Shown here piece after piece: positions 42,869 through 55,324 of a DNA stretch of 64,000 nucleotides. A program made the translations under genes and the position numbers. The notes beneath the pieces are model-generated. The model did not search any database, was not told the origin of the DNA, and saw only the letters and a list, made by a program, of their open reading frames with translations. The stretch's first letter is position 1. Each line of letters begins with the position of its first letter. The DNA comes from Antedon mediterranea (lineage: Eukaryota > Echinodermata > Crinoidea > Comatulida > Antedonidae), in contig NC_092673.1 of the NCBI RefSeq assembly GCF_964355755.1, positions 12,403,001-12,467,000 of the forward strand. Reading direction: 5' to 3'.

Positions 42869-44439
42869 AGGGGGATTCTGGGTTTAAAATTGCTTTTAAA
42901 TATCGTTTATTTATTAAATAAAAAATATTATAACAATATAGACATTTCAGAATGAAGAAGTAATAACGAGAAATTAAAAAAATAAAATTTCATATACATT
43001 TTAGGGTAAATTCATGGAAAGTCTGTTTTTTAGCAGCTTAGGGAAGCTCATTAATATTCATGAGATATTCACAAAATCACGTCATCAGTGGATTCCAAAC
43101 TCGCGACGTCATGTACGTTATGTTTGTCAACTAATTTACATCTCTCTCCCCTGTCAAACGACGACCACCATTGTGATCATTGTGAAATACATTTTTTGTA
43201 GATTTTCTAAGCTAGGCCTAAAGTGTAATAATAACAGTAGTAGCATATATTTATTAGACATTCAATGAAATACAAAATTTAGTACAGATACGGAGTCATA
43301 AATTATACTATTTTTATACCTCTATAGTACAGATCGTATTATCGGCTTCACGTACAATACTACTCTAGGCCTAGCCTAATAATAATATGGGCGAGAGCCA
43401 TTCTGACTAGGGATTCCATGCCACGATGGCTACGTTAAAACAATGGGGCCCATGGGCCTAGCTAGCCTACTAGACGATTGGCCCATAAATAACAAAACCC
43501 ATCCTATCAACCAAACTCCTAAACAATCTAAACCTAAAACATTCTACAAAATCGGCTGTAAATATTGAAGCAAAACAAGGTCCGATCGCCGTCCACACGT
43601 ATGGTGTCCCGATCGTCTAAGTAGGCCTAAAATAAATAGGTTTAGTTTACTCTCCAAAAAAGCGGATACTCATGCATCAAGCAAGTAGACCAGGTAGTAG
43701 GAAGGAGACCTAGCCAATCCGGCCCAGTTAAAAATTGAGCTAGCTAGTGTAGTAGACCCTATGCGAATTGATACTACCAGGCCTTTTACTATAGGCTGCA
43801 CTACACAAAAATTCCAACTCTCTCATTCGAGCTATATTATCTATACCATTCCGGTAGGTCGAGTCGACCTTCAATCAAATACTGTACATCGTTCATGTTG
43901 TGATTATAGACGGGGTATACTCGACCCGACCAGTTTGGTATTGTTGTATCTGCTTATCACGTGACGATGCCAGGCATGGGCAGCAGAGAGCACGTGTATC
44001 GTCGTCTCGCTCGATCCTCAGCAGGAATGTACAGTATACGTTACGCTTCATTGATTTTGATTTTTCCCTAAGTCGGTGCGAAAATCGGCAAACGTAAAGT
44101 GCAAATATATCTAATTTTTCACTGTTTTGATGAATTTTCATAAAAAATTGACTTTATAAATGGGAAGACCGACTAAAATTACATCAGATAAGTATAATTT
44201 TACAAAAGTAATTGATATGGTTTATGATAACGAGTCGTCGGAAGATGGACCATTTCACGAATTTCCTATTTTGTAACCACAGTGTGATTTTGCCGTAGCT
44301 GCACTTGTAATCTGGCCTGATTTCACAGCCTTCGTTCTGCTTCACTGGGCGCTTATATAAATTGAAACTTTTACCGTTCAAGAGACAAACAAATATATTT
44401 TACATTTTTTACTATTCATTTTAAACCCGGAACCCCCCT
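42869..44439. mobile_element. 1.57-kb TTAA element
   Basis: TTAA at 42865-42868 and 44440-44443. Ends read AGGGGGATTCTGGGTTTAAA and, from the right, AGGGGGGTTCCGGGTTTAAA. No complete transposase; short frames such as MGRPTKITSDKYNFTKV at 44161 remain. It is non-autonomous, with the same target preference as the MITE at 526 and the element at 12273 and the same TTAAAG boundary, but different sequence. Confidence 0.8.
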
Positions 44440-44443
44440 TTAA

Positions 44444-46180
44444 ATTGGGCCCGCAGTATATTAAATTTAAAACGAGTAAGTAAAATCCATAAATTACGAT
44501 TTAATAAAAATGAAGAATACATGTGGCTCCCTATTATATATATGGAATGATCCAAATAAATTCACCCAAAACGTGCCTGTGTTACGTGCGCTGCATGCAT
44601 GCATCACATGGATGGATCAGATTTCATTCATTTTCAATCATCATTGTTGATTTTTTGGCTACGGGTTTTAACTCACCATAGAAAAAAAAATGGGATGTAG
44701 GCCTAGTTACAGTAGGCCCAAGTAGATAGTAAATTCGATGACTTCTAGCTAGCTAGGCTATAGGCATATTGTAATTGTATATATCGAATATGCAGTATAT
44801 AGCTACTGCAGCAGCTCTAGTAAACTAAGAGTAACTAGGCCTGGGGAAAATACGCCAAGGAAAAGAGTCTGTGGTACACTCATTGTGAAAATAAGCTAGC
44901 TAGCTTTCCGCCATATATTAGATTTGGTTATATTGTATTATTTTAATAACCTACTCTAGCTAGTAGTATATCAACAACGGTGAAATGGAAATACGATGCA
45001 TTATGGATATCATCGTTGCAGAGTTAGGGGGTGCCAACAAAACATTCAACTGCCAGAAATACAAAAAAGAAGCTTCGACGTTTTTATTTAGAGCATTTTA
45101 CTATTTTAGGCATACAGAACTAATTGCTGTAAATTTCCTAGAGTTGTCACTGATAAATAAAATTTAACATAACCTACATATAACTTAAAAAATCCAAATG
45201 ATAAATTGTACGCGAACGCAGTAAAACCAACCAGTTAAATGTTTGTTAAATAATTATTTTACATCTCCCTGGTAAAATGGTACCCTACGCCCCCATTTTT
45301 ATGCCTCCATCATTGATAAGCCGAGCGGTATTTAATTATTTTTATTATTTAATTCGTAAATTAAAAAAAAAAATCGTTAATATAAATATGTGAACCTTTG
45401 TAACTTTTTTTTGTATATGCGCGGGCGCGATACTATTTAATAAGATAGGCTTTATTCATATCATTGAGTGGTAAACAACTATGAGCCTAGTTGATACCGC
45501 CTCGTAACTACGTATTGACGTTTTACTATAATATTGAATATGCACTGTTAGTGTTACTTTAAAAAAGGATGTAATAAAACTGTGTACAATATGTGTACAA
45601 TATTAGTAGGTAATAGTTTTTTTGTGCCCCTCTGTACACACGCCTGTCGGCTATTTGTTTATCATTTTAATAAATGTAGTACGAGTCTAACTTCAAATAA
45701 AGATATAGAACACATTTTGAGAATTCAAAGTGTTGATCTTTTTTAAGAATCTGATATTACCATGAATCATCTTTTTAGTTTTACATAATATACAGCATAA
45801 GCATGTACAATCTAATTTAATTGTCACACAATTGAATTAACAAAGGACAAGGATTTCAAATAAACTGTTACAAATAAACAATTATTAATGAAAAAGTTGG
45901 GGTATTGTTGGGTCCATGGGAAAGGTGACAGCTGAATTTTATAAATGAATTTGTTAATGTTATACAAAAATCGGGGAATGCAATGGTTAGACAATTTGGT
46001 TATAAAAACAAAAGTTTCGTTCAAAGATTGATGTAATTGTAGGTCCGTTGCTTTGGAAATACAGTACAGACATCACAACGATGGGGCAATTGGATCTTTA
46101 CGACAGGAATTAAAACCATTTGAAAACAATTTAATTCATGCTTTAATAATAAAAATAAAAATGTTTTACTTTTTTTACAG
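44444..46180. other. AT-rich DNA with no gene recognised
   Basis: Short frames (for example 44985-45167) lack motifs. The right end (from about 46085, GGCAATTGGATCTTTACGAC) is the intron-like part of the repeat unit of the following gene array. Upstream exons of that gene, if any, were not identified. Confidence 0.35.
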
Positions 46181-47829
46181 AACAATGATGACGAAAAAGC
46201 AAACAGCTCGGGGTCAGAAGCAAACAGCTCGGGGTCAGAGTGGGTCCTAACTCCTCAAAATGTCCAGGTAAATATTAAATGTTACGGTTAATATTAAATG
46301 GCAATTGGATCTTTACGACAGGAATTTAAACCATTTTAAAACAATTTAATTCATGCCTTTAATAATAAAAAAAAAACATTTTTTACAGAACAATGATGTT
46401 AATAATGAAAGCAGCTCGGGGTCAGAAGCAAACAGCTCGGAGTCAGAAGCAAACAGCTCGGGGTCAGAAGCAAACAGCTCGGGGTCAGAGTTGGTCCCAA
46501 CTCCTCAAAAAGTCCAGGTAAATATTAAATGTTAGTTAATATATTAATATTAAATGGCAATTGGATCTTTACGACAGGAATTAAAACCATTTCAAAACAA
46601 TTTAATTCATGCTTTAATAATAAAAATAAACATTTTTTACTTTTTCTACAGAACAATGATGACGAAAAAGCAAACAGCTCGGGGTCAGAAGCAAACAGCT
46701 CGGGGTCAGAGTGGGTCCCAACTCCTCAAAAAGTCCAGGTAAATATTAAATTTTAGTTAATATATTAATATTAAATGGCAATTGGATCTTTACGAAAGGA
46801 ATTAAAACCATTTTAAAACAATTTAATTCATGCTTTAATAATAAAAATAAACATTTTATACTTTTTTTACAGAACAATGATGACGTTAATAATGAAAGCA
46901 GCTCAAGGTCAGAGTTGGCCGAAACTCCTCAAAGAGTGAGTTTTGCATTTTAATTTGTTTTTTTGTTTTTAGTTCAGGCAAATGTTAGTTAATATGATAA
47001 AGTTTTTCCCTACCTGACGTATTCGGTACATTTACACGTCAGGTAGGGAAAAACTTTATCAATTATTAAATTCCAGACGCAAACCACAACCTATTAATCT
47101 AATATAGTAAGTTTAAATAAACCAATTAACATATTCATTTGTTAATACTTTAAAACATTGGTCCCAATACCTCTATTATCACATATTAATTATTACTTTC
47201 TCTATATTTGCAGTCTCTTAGGCCAAATAAAACTAATTGTTAGTTTCGCATTTTTTATTTTTTTTTCAAATAACCTTTGTCATGGTCATGCGCAGTTGGA
47301 ACCGTGAAGAGGCTTATATCTAGTCTTTCTGCAGTTTGTAACATTAAATAGCTAAAATCCATGCCGCCGGCGGGGACATGAAACTAACAATTAAGTTTAT
47401 TTTGCCTTATATTTAGCAATTTTTTTAAAAAAGTAAAAGGCTATTATAGTTATCATAATTTTTATCTGTTTTCAGTTTAAAAGAACAAACAGTAAAAAAC
47501 AGTGCTGTCCAAAGTGCAGGAAAACAAAAGACCAGATTTTCAGAGAACACAAGAGAGAGTGCACCTCGACGTATGAACACCCGAAAAAGGAAAACCGCCT
47601 AAGGAAACGATCTGCATTTTCAAAAGCGCAAATTGACGAAATTCAAAGGGCGTACGCGTGCTTCATAAAAACTTCCAAGGTATTTGGTATAGATGACATC
47701 AGGTCTATAATTTCAAATGATGAACCTTTACGAAATACCTTTAAGGACTATGCAGCACATGGGCGTCCAATGCTCGACAAAAAAGTGTACGATAGGGTAC
47801 GAACGCTCCGCACAATTTATTTTAGATAA
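46181..47829 (+). CDS. Microexon gene, copy 1: five exons to a zinc-finger terminal exon
   Basis: Exons 46181-46267 (87), 46389-46517 (129), 46652-46738 (87), 46873-46935 (63) and 47476-47829 (354 with stop) each follow a pyrimidine tract plus AG and, except the last, precede GTAAAT or GTGAGT. All lengths are multiples of three, and all join in phase 0 to one frame. Microexons encode NNDDEKANSSGSE repeats ending VPTPQKVQ. The terminal exon has CCPKCRKTKDQIFREHKREC (a C2HC-like finger), then a basic helical region FSKAQIDEIQRAYACFI and a C-terminal RVRTLRTIYFR. A promoter and start codon were not located. The tail recalls C-terminal domains of uncharacterised zinc-finger proteins; function is unknown. 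Confidence 0.7.
46996..47060. other. 65-bp perfect hairpin, copy 1
   Basis: GATAAAGTTTTTCCCTACCT plus GACGT forms a 25-bp perfect stem with its reverse complement around a 15-base loop ATTCGGTACATTTAC. It lies in the last intron of the microexon gene. Confidence 0.9.
47218..47412. mobile_element. Short inverted-repeat (MITE-like) element in last intron
   Basis: TTAGGCCAAATAAAACTAAT...GTTAGTTTC on the left pairs with GAAACTAAC...TTTATTTTGCCTTA on the right. About 195 bp; repeated in copy 2 (49081-49270), where the right repeat has lost four bases. It contains CGCCGGCG. Confidence 0.6.
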
Positions 47830-48252
47830 AATTCTTGGGTTTGTGTATGTTCCGATGTTCATACGTCAAGGTATATTTATAAATCTAATCATAATAGTAA
47901 AATTAAGATTTCGCTGGTCTCTATAAAAAATATGTTTGGTATGTATTGATAAAATAAAGAAAGAACTCTGTTATTTCTAAAAAAAACATGTCTTTTATCT
48001 TGTTATTCTGTTCTGTTTACTTTACCATGGAATATTATTATTCCCCCATGGATCAACTTGACAAGGCATGCAAGATTTAAATTATTGACCAGAAATCTTG
48101 AGCTCAATCCTCGAATGGCATGTGAAAGTAGATTGACCACAGTGTAGTGACCTCTCTAAAGTTGTTTTAAACCAAATAAATTGGAAGAATATTGATCAGG
48201 AATGTTTCTTTTATCATTGTTTATGACAACCTTTTAAAAACATTTTTTACAG

Positions 48253-49687
48253 AACAATGATGTTAATAATGAAAGCAGCTCGGGGTCAGAAGCAAACAGC
48301 TCGGAGTCAGAAGCAAACAGCTCGGGGTCAGAAGCAACAGCTCGGGGTCAGAGTTGGTCCCAACTCCTCAAAAAGTCCAGGTAAATATTAAATGTTAGTT
48401 AATATATTAATATTAAATGGCAATTGGATCTTTACGACAGGAATTAAAACCATTTTAAAACAATTTAATTCATGCTTTAATAATGAAAATAAACATTTTT
48501 TACTTTTTTTACAGAACAATGATGACGAAAAAGCAAACAGCTCGGGGTCAGAAGCAAACAGCTCGGGGTCAGAGTGGGTCCCAACTCCTCAAAAAGTCCA
48601 GGTAAATATTAAATTTTAGTTAATATATTAATATTAAATGGCAATTGGATCTTTACGACAGGAATTAAAACCATTTTAAAACAATTTAATTCATGCTTTA
48701 ATAATGAAAATAAACATTTTTTACTTTTTTTACAGAACAATGATGACGTTAATAATGAAAGCAGCTCAAGGTCAGAGTTGGCCGAAACTCCTCAAAGAGT
48801 GAGTTTTGCATTTTAATTTGTTTTTTTGTTTTTAGTTCAGGCAAATGTTAGTTAATATGATAAAGTTTTTCCCTACCTGACGTATTCGGTACATTTACAC
48901 GTCAGGTAGGGAAAAACTTTATCAATTATTAAATTCCAGACGCAAACCACAACCTATTAATCTAATATAGTAAGTTTAAATAAACCAATTAACATATTCA
49001 TTTGTTAATACTTTAAAACATTGGTCCCAATACCTCTATTATCACATATTAATTATTACTTTCTCTATATTTGCAATCTCTTAGGCCAAATAAAACTAAT
49101 TGTTAGTTTCGCATTTTTCATTTTTTTTCAAATAACCTTTGTCATGGTCATGCGCAGTTGGAACCGTGAAGAGGCTTATAGCTAGTCTTTCTGCAGTTTG
49201 TAACATTAAATAGCTAAAATCCATGCCGCCGGCGGGGACATGAAACTAACAAGTTTATTTTGCCTTATATTTAGCAATTTTTTTAAAAAAGTAAAAGGCT
49301 ATTATAGTTATCATAATTTTTATCTGTTTTCAGTTTAAAAGAACAAACAGTAAAAAACAGTGCTGTCCAAAGTGCAGGAAAACAAAAGACCAGATTTTCA
49401 GAGAACACAAGAGAGAGTGCACCTCGACGTATGAACACCCGAAAAAGGAAAACCGCCCAAGGAAACGATCTGCATTTTCAAAAGCGCAAATTGACGAAAT
49501 TCAAAGGGCGTACGCGTGCTTCATAAAAACTTCCAAGGTATTTGGTATAGATGACATCAGGTCTATAATTTCAAATGATGAACCTTTACGAAATACCTTT
49601 AAGGACTATGCAGCACATGGGCGTCCAATGCTCGACAAAAAAGTGTACGATAGGGTACGAACGCTCCGCACAATTTATTTTAGATAA
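48253..49687 (+). pseudogene. Microexon gene, copy 2 (one-base deletion in first exon)
   Basis: Exons 48253-48380 (128), 48515-48601 (87), 48736-48798 (63) and 49334-49687 (354). The first has lost one A (AAGCAACAGC versus AAGCAAACAGC) and is no longer a multiple of three; skipping it would restore the frame. The others are in phase 0 and the terminal exon is near-identical to copy 1 (ENRPRKR versus ENRLRKR). About 240 bases of 3' flank are also duplicated. Homologue of copy-1 exon 1 is absent. Confidence 0.65.
48859..48923. other. 65-bp perfect hairpin, copy 2
   Basis: Identical to 46996-47060. Confidence 0.9.
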
Positions 49688-49930
49688 AATTCTTGGGTTT
49701 GTGTATGTTCCGATGTTCATACGTCAAGGTATATTTATAAATCTAATCATAATAGTAAAATTAAGATTTCGCTGGTCTCTATAAAAAATATGTTTGGTAT
49801 GTATTGATAAAATAAAGAAAGAACTCTGTTATTTCTAAAAAAAACATGTCTTTTATCTTGTTATTCTGTTCTGTTTACTTTACCATTGAATATTATTATT
49901 CCCCCATGGATCAACTTGACAAGGCATGCA

Positions 49931-52051
49931 CAGTGGGAAAGCCACTTCGCGTTTTGACCGTTAAATCGTGTAAAATCGACTTACTTCCGCATTGACAATT
50001 TTGAAGCGCCACCTATCGTTGAAAACTGAAACCACGATTTTTCGTCGCCTAGCAAATAAGTGCTGTTTTATTTTAAGCTCTCATGACTATTTAAGAACCG
50101 CCCAACATTACCTATTATGGTAAAAGCATTTCCTAATAAGTATAATTGAATAACCAATCGGTTTCCTTCAAAGAAACCAAAGCTAATACAATACATTCGG
50201 CGACTGAAGTCGGGACTCGTGAAATTTATAAATGTGGTACGATTTGACTACTGTTTTGTTGTCCATTTTCTGAATAGTCGGAGGTGCATCCCAACAAATT
50301 AAAAAAATTATAATCAATTGTTTTATCAAGAATAATATTAGTTTAATCGAGTATGATATATTTCTATCCTGTTCAAAATTTGTTGGTGTATTCTCAGGCC
50401 TCGAAAGGTAGGTACATTTTCTAGCTGTGAGCGTGGTTTCGGCAACGCGAGACACGTGTGTCAGTATAGGCGATAGCGAGACGTGTGTTGTACTGTGTTG
50501 ATGCTGATCCGATAGTCGTTAAGTTGTACTGATTACGAGTATCATATTGGTCCTGGCCGGCCTAGCCTGGTGATCTGATCCCTCCCAAAAAATACTTTTT
50601 TTCAATCAGTATAAAATAATATTATTATTTTATTTTTCATTTATTATTTGATTTATTAGGCTCAATTATTAGATGCCTAGCTAGCTAGGCTACTAGTAGG
50701 GCTAGATTATATAAATAATAATAGCAAATACTGTAATATTAATTAATAAAATACAGCTTCCATTTGCCTTACTTTTATGTCATCATATAATATTATAATT
50801 ATATATACAACCAGACATTTAAATAATATTTATTATTTTTTCTGACACTTTCAGGAATCGTTGATGATGCAGAGTTCTTTGTCTTTGTGACTTCAAACTG
50901 AGAGTGAAGTGGATAAAAAGATGACACCGGTACCTACCGACATTGTCATACCCAAACTATAATTTAATTATTTAAAACAAAATGTTGAATTACAAATATA
51001 TGTATGTTGCAGAGGATTTAGATGAATTAGAATACAAATATTTATGTTGAATGCAAACCTACTACACTATACTCTGTAAATTATGTTATTGTCATGTGGT
51101 AGACCTTAAAAATTGAATATTTATTGTATGTTAGGCCTATTTTATATTTTATTAATACTGCATATAGTTTAATATTACTATTAATTTATATTATACAGTA
51201 CTAGTTTGTACATGTTTTTACCCCAAAAAAATGAATAAATAATTTGTTATTCAATCTAATTGCTTGTTTGTTCATCAATAACAAAACAATTGTAAGCAAG
51301 TATAACAGTTCTTGTTAGCCGCTTATTTCAGGTCATATTATTAATATTAGCTAGGCCCGACGCGCCCGATCACAACGTCACTAAGTAACTCGGACTCGTA
51401 TAAAAGCTATTATAATAGTTATGATAAATATTCCTCAACTAAAATGTATACTGTGATAAATAAACAAGTAATAATATATGTTGTATTGGAATGTATTTAT
51501 TTATATGAATTCTTATACCCGGACAATTATAAACATCGCGTATATCGTTCGCTATAAATAAATTCATAAACACGATGACGATGTGTTTACAAAATGGCGG
51601 TTTCGCTAGTTTTCGATGGAACAAATAGTGGTACCTTTAGTTTGAATAGTCGGAGCTGCATCCCAACCACCGAATTTTGTATCTTAATATCGTATTCTGT
51701 AGATTATTAATTTTTCTAACAGGGATTTTAAATTCAGGACTGTTCAATTTTTCTAAATATTTTATTTTAACGATTTTCTAGGGTACAATTTCGGAAAAAA
51801 GACATTGGTTGATTTTGCCGTTAAATTACAGATTATCGTTTTGTTCAAATACATTTAATTTTACATGACAATATATTAAAACTATTTATGAATTTATTTC
51901 ACTAACAATATTTTTCCGATAATCAGCTAAATTTACAAATATTGTGTTTTTCCAACACCCTAAAATTTAGCAATTTTGAACTAAATTAGAAAAGTAGGGC
52001 GCCCTCTCCGAGTCGAAATTTGACACGATTTGTCGACTGGCTGTCTCACTG
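49931..52051. mobile_element. 2.1-kb element with CAGTG ends and TGCA duplication
   Basis: Ends read CAGTGGGAAAGCCACTTCG and, from the right, CAGTGAGACAGCCAGTCGAC. Weaker inverted similarity continues about 100 bases (AAATCGTGT, TCGACT, GGCGCC-like). TGCA flanks it at 49927-49930 and 52052-52055; copies 1 and 2 of the host array give the empty site GGCATGCAAGATTT. A 4-bp duplication with CACTG-type ends fits Chapaev/CACTA-like elements. Internal GAATAGTCGGAG and GCATCCCAAC repeat at 50271 and 51644. No transposase was recognised. Confidence 0.75.
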
Positions 52052-52403
52052 TGCAAGATTTAAATTATTGACCAGAAATCTTGAGCTCAATCCTCAAATG
52101 GCATGTGAAAGTAGATTGACCACAGTGTAGTGACCTCTCTAAAGTTGTTTTAAACCAAATAAATTGGAAGAATATTGATCAGGAATGTTTCTTTTATCAT
52201 TGTTTATGACAACCTTTTAAAAACATTTTTTACAGAACAATGATGTTAATAATGAAAGCAGCTCAGGGTCAGAAGCAAACAGCTCGGAGTCAGAAGCAAA
52301 CAGCTCGGAGTCAGAAGCAAACAGCTCGGGGTCAGAGTTGGTCCCAACTCCTCAAAAAGTCCAGGTAAATATTAAATGTTAGTTAATATAATTAATATTA
52401 AAT

Positions 52404-54620
52404 TAGGGTATTCAGTTGCATGGCTACAGCTTGAGGTCACACACACACAGACAGCACATTAAAGTTAAAAATTGACCATTTTGAAGTGCCATTTTTTAAT
52501 TATTAGATTAATATTTTTTGGCCAAATGATACATTTTTGGAAAGGTATACATGTCTACTTTCAAGTGCTGTAGACAATTCGCGGAAATATCAATTATTCA
52601 ATGAAATACAACAAGATTACTAACACCCTATCCAGCTGGTCACCTCATGAACATGATGAGGGAAATTCCTGCTTGCAGTTTATGACCGCCCATTTTTGGA
52701 GATCTAAAAATATGATGCTTTTTGATTGGAGTTTCTGTGACAACCTGAGGTGATTGACAATTAAATTGGTTTCCTAAGTGAAAGGCATGGGCTTTAGCTT
52801 GTAAACAAAGCATGTCCCAGGTTTATACGATGTCTAGAAGAGAATTGGTGGACTTTCAAAAATAATCTTCGTTTTTTCGGTAGGTTGATGGAATATTTTA
52901 AATCAAAGACACATATAATATGAAAATATAATGTTTAAAGTAGCTATTGTTAAAATCTTAGAGTAATTGGTTGAGAATTGATGAACGGAAAAAGAAAAGA
53001 GTAGGCACATGTTTTTCCTTTCTCAAGCCACAGTCCACTTGTTCCATTGTCTCAGGCTGAGGCTAGCCTGTGCCTGCCCGCACAGGACTGCCAGTAGCAT
53101 TTTTACTTAACGGAGGCTAAGTCTTATATAAATTATAGTTTAACCAACATTGATTATAATTATGATTAATATATTTCCTATTCCTAATGTTCATTATTAT
53201 TATTTTTAAGTGTTTTAAAACATATTAGTTTGAAATGCTTAACATCCCTATTAATGTAAATGGAATCGTCCGTACAATGAAAGTTATATACATTATGGAC
53301 AGGTCCACTTATTTTCAAGGGGTATTATTTGGTTATATTAATTGAGGATTATGTTTTTTTATAAAAAATGAAAGGAATACATCATATTTTGTAGGTTTTT
53401 AGTTTTAATTGATTAATTTAAAAACTGCTATAAAAATCTATGTGTTTTTTCCAGTTAATATTTATTTTTTTTAAATAATACCGATTATTTTCATATAAAA
53501 ATAAAAGTGAACTTATTGTAATTAATATTTATCAACAGGTATTTAAACTCTACTACAGTCATGGAAGAAGATATTCCTGGTGATTTTCTTAAAGCTGTTG
53601 GTATTTCAGCTTTAGATCTACATAAACTTACTGCTTGCTGATAAACTTATCAACATTACAATTACGAATGGCTATCTTTGATTTTATGTATTTTTGCGAT
53701 TAAACGTCATATTTTCATTTTATTACACGTTTCCATGGTAACAAAAACATTTTTAATAGAATTTTTATTACAAATTGTGTATTTATATTATACAATTAAC
53801 TGGTAAAAAAATAGGCATAATGTGAGTAATAATTAAAGAGCTATGTTAGATTTTATGTATTTTTGCGATTAAATGTTATATTTTTATTTTATTACACGTT
53901 TCCATGGCAACAAAAACATATTTTTAATAGAATTTTTATTAAAAATTGTGTAATTATATTATACAATTAACTGGTAAAAAAATAGGCATAATGTGATTAA
54001 TAATTAAAGAGCTATGTTAGATTTTATGTATTTTTGCGATTAAATGTTATATTTTTATTTTATTACACGTTTCCATGGCAACAAAAACATATTTTTAATA
54101 GAATTTTTATTAAAAATTGTGTAATTATATTATACAATTAACTGGTAAAAAAATAGGCATAATGTGATTAATAATTAAAGAGCTATGTTAGATTTTATGT
54201 ATTTTATTACATTCAAATATTACATAGTTTCATTATGTATTAATAATAAAACAATAATTTATGATTTTTTTGGCAACATTTTTATTGAACATTATGTATT
54301 TACATTATATTGATAACTGTTGAAAAAATTAGGCCGGTACACTTTATGGTTAAAAAGATATACCCAATTATGTTCAAAATATCAATGATTTTGTGACTGT
54401 TTTGGACCACTTTTAGCTTTTAATAAAATAATAGAAAACATAGAAACCAATGTCTTCGACTTCCTATCTATTTTTTCGTATTGTTTTTTAATGTAACTTT
54501 TGAACGCCTTGTCCGATTTAAAAAATTTAAAAAGCATTGTCATTGTCTTTCAATTCTGCTTCATATGGTATCATTTCCAAGTTCATAGGGTGTCAATCAA
54601 TTTTTCACCTGAAATCCCTA
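52404..54620. mobile_element. 2.2-kb TIR element with ATTAAAT duplication
   Basis: Ends read TAGGGTATTCAGTTG and, from the right, TAGGGATTTCAGGTG. ATTAAAT occurs at 52397-52403 and 54621-54627; the equivalent introns of copies 1 and 2 show uninterrupted ATATTAAATGGCAATTGG. The TIR style and 7- to 8-bp duplication suggest a hAT-type non-autonomous element. It contains three 171-bp tandem units. Confidence 0.75.
53680..54200. repeat. Three tandem units of about 171 bp
   Basis: Each unit starts GATTTTATGTATTTTTGCGA and includes CACGTTTCCATGG and AACTGGTAAAAAAATAGGCA. Units start at 53680, 53849 and 54020, with the next partial at 54191. Units 2 and 3 are near-identical; unit 1 is diverged. Confidence 0.88.
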
Positions 54621-55047
54621 ATTAAATGGCAATTGGATCTTTACAACAGAAATTAAAACCATTTTAAAACAATTTAATTCATGCTTTAATAATAAAAATA
54701 AACATATTTTACTTTTTCTACAGAACAATGATGACGAAAAAGCAAACAGCTCGGGGTCAGAGTGGGTCCCAACTCCTCAAAAAGTCCAGGTAAATATTAA
54801 ATTTTAGTTAATATATTAATATTAAATGGCAATTGGATCTTTACGACAGGAATTAAAACCATTTTAAAACAATTTAATTCATGCTTTAATAATAAAAATA
54901 AACATTTTTTACTTTTTTTACAGAACAATGATGACGTTAATAATGAAAGCAGCTCAGGGTCAGAGTTGGCCGAAACTCCTCAAAGAGTAAGTTTTGCATT
55001 TTAATTTGTTCTTTTTGTTTTTAGTTCAGGCAAATGTTAGTTAATAT

Positions 55048-55111
55048 GATAAAGTTTTTCCCTACCTGACGTATTCGGTACATATACACGTCAGGTAGGG
55101 AAAAACTTTAT
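55048..55111. other. 65-bp hairpin, copy 3
   Basis: Same stem as copies 1 and 2; one loop change (ACATATAC) and the outermost pair lost. Confidence 0.85.
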
Positions 55112-55324
55112 AAATTATTAAATTCCAGACGCAAACCACAACCTATTAATCTAATATAGTAAGTTTAAATAAACCAATTAACATATTCATTTGTTAATAC
55201 TTTAAAACATTGGTCCCAATACCTCTATTATCACATATTAATTATTACTTTCTCTATATTTGCAGTCTCTTAGGCCAAATAAAACTAATTGTTAGTTTCG
55301 CATTTTTTATTTTTTTTCAAATAA

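Noticed and set aside
46181-48619. Single-frame ORFs running from introns into microexons (for example the frame starting near 46053)
   Set aside because: They read through clear GT/AG boundaries; the spliced model explains the repeated exon ends better.
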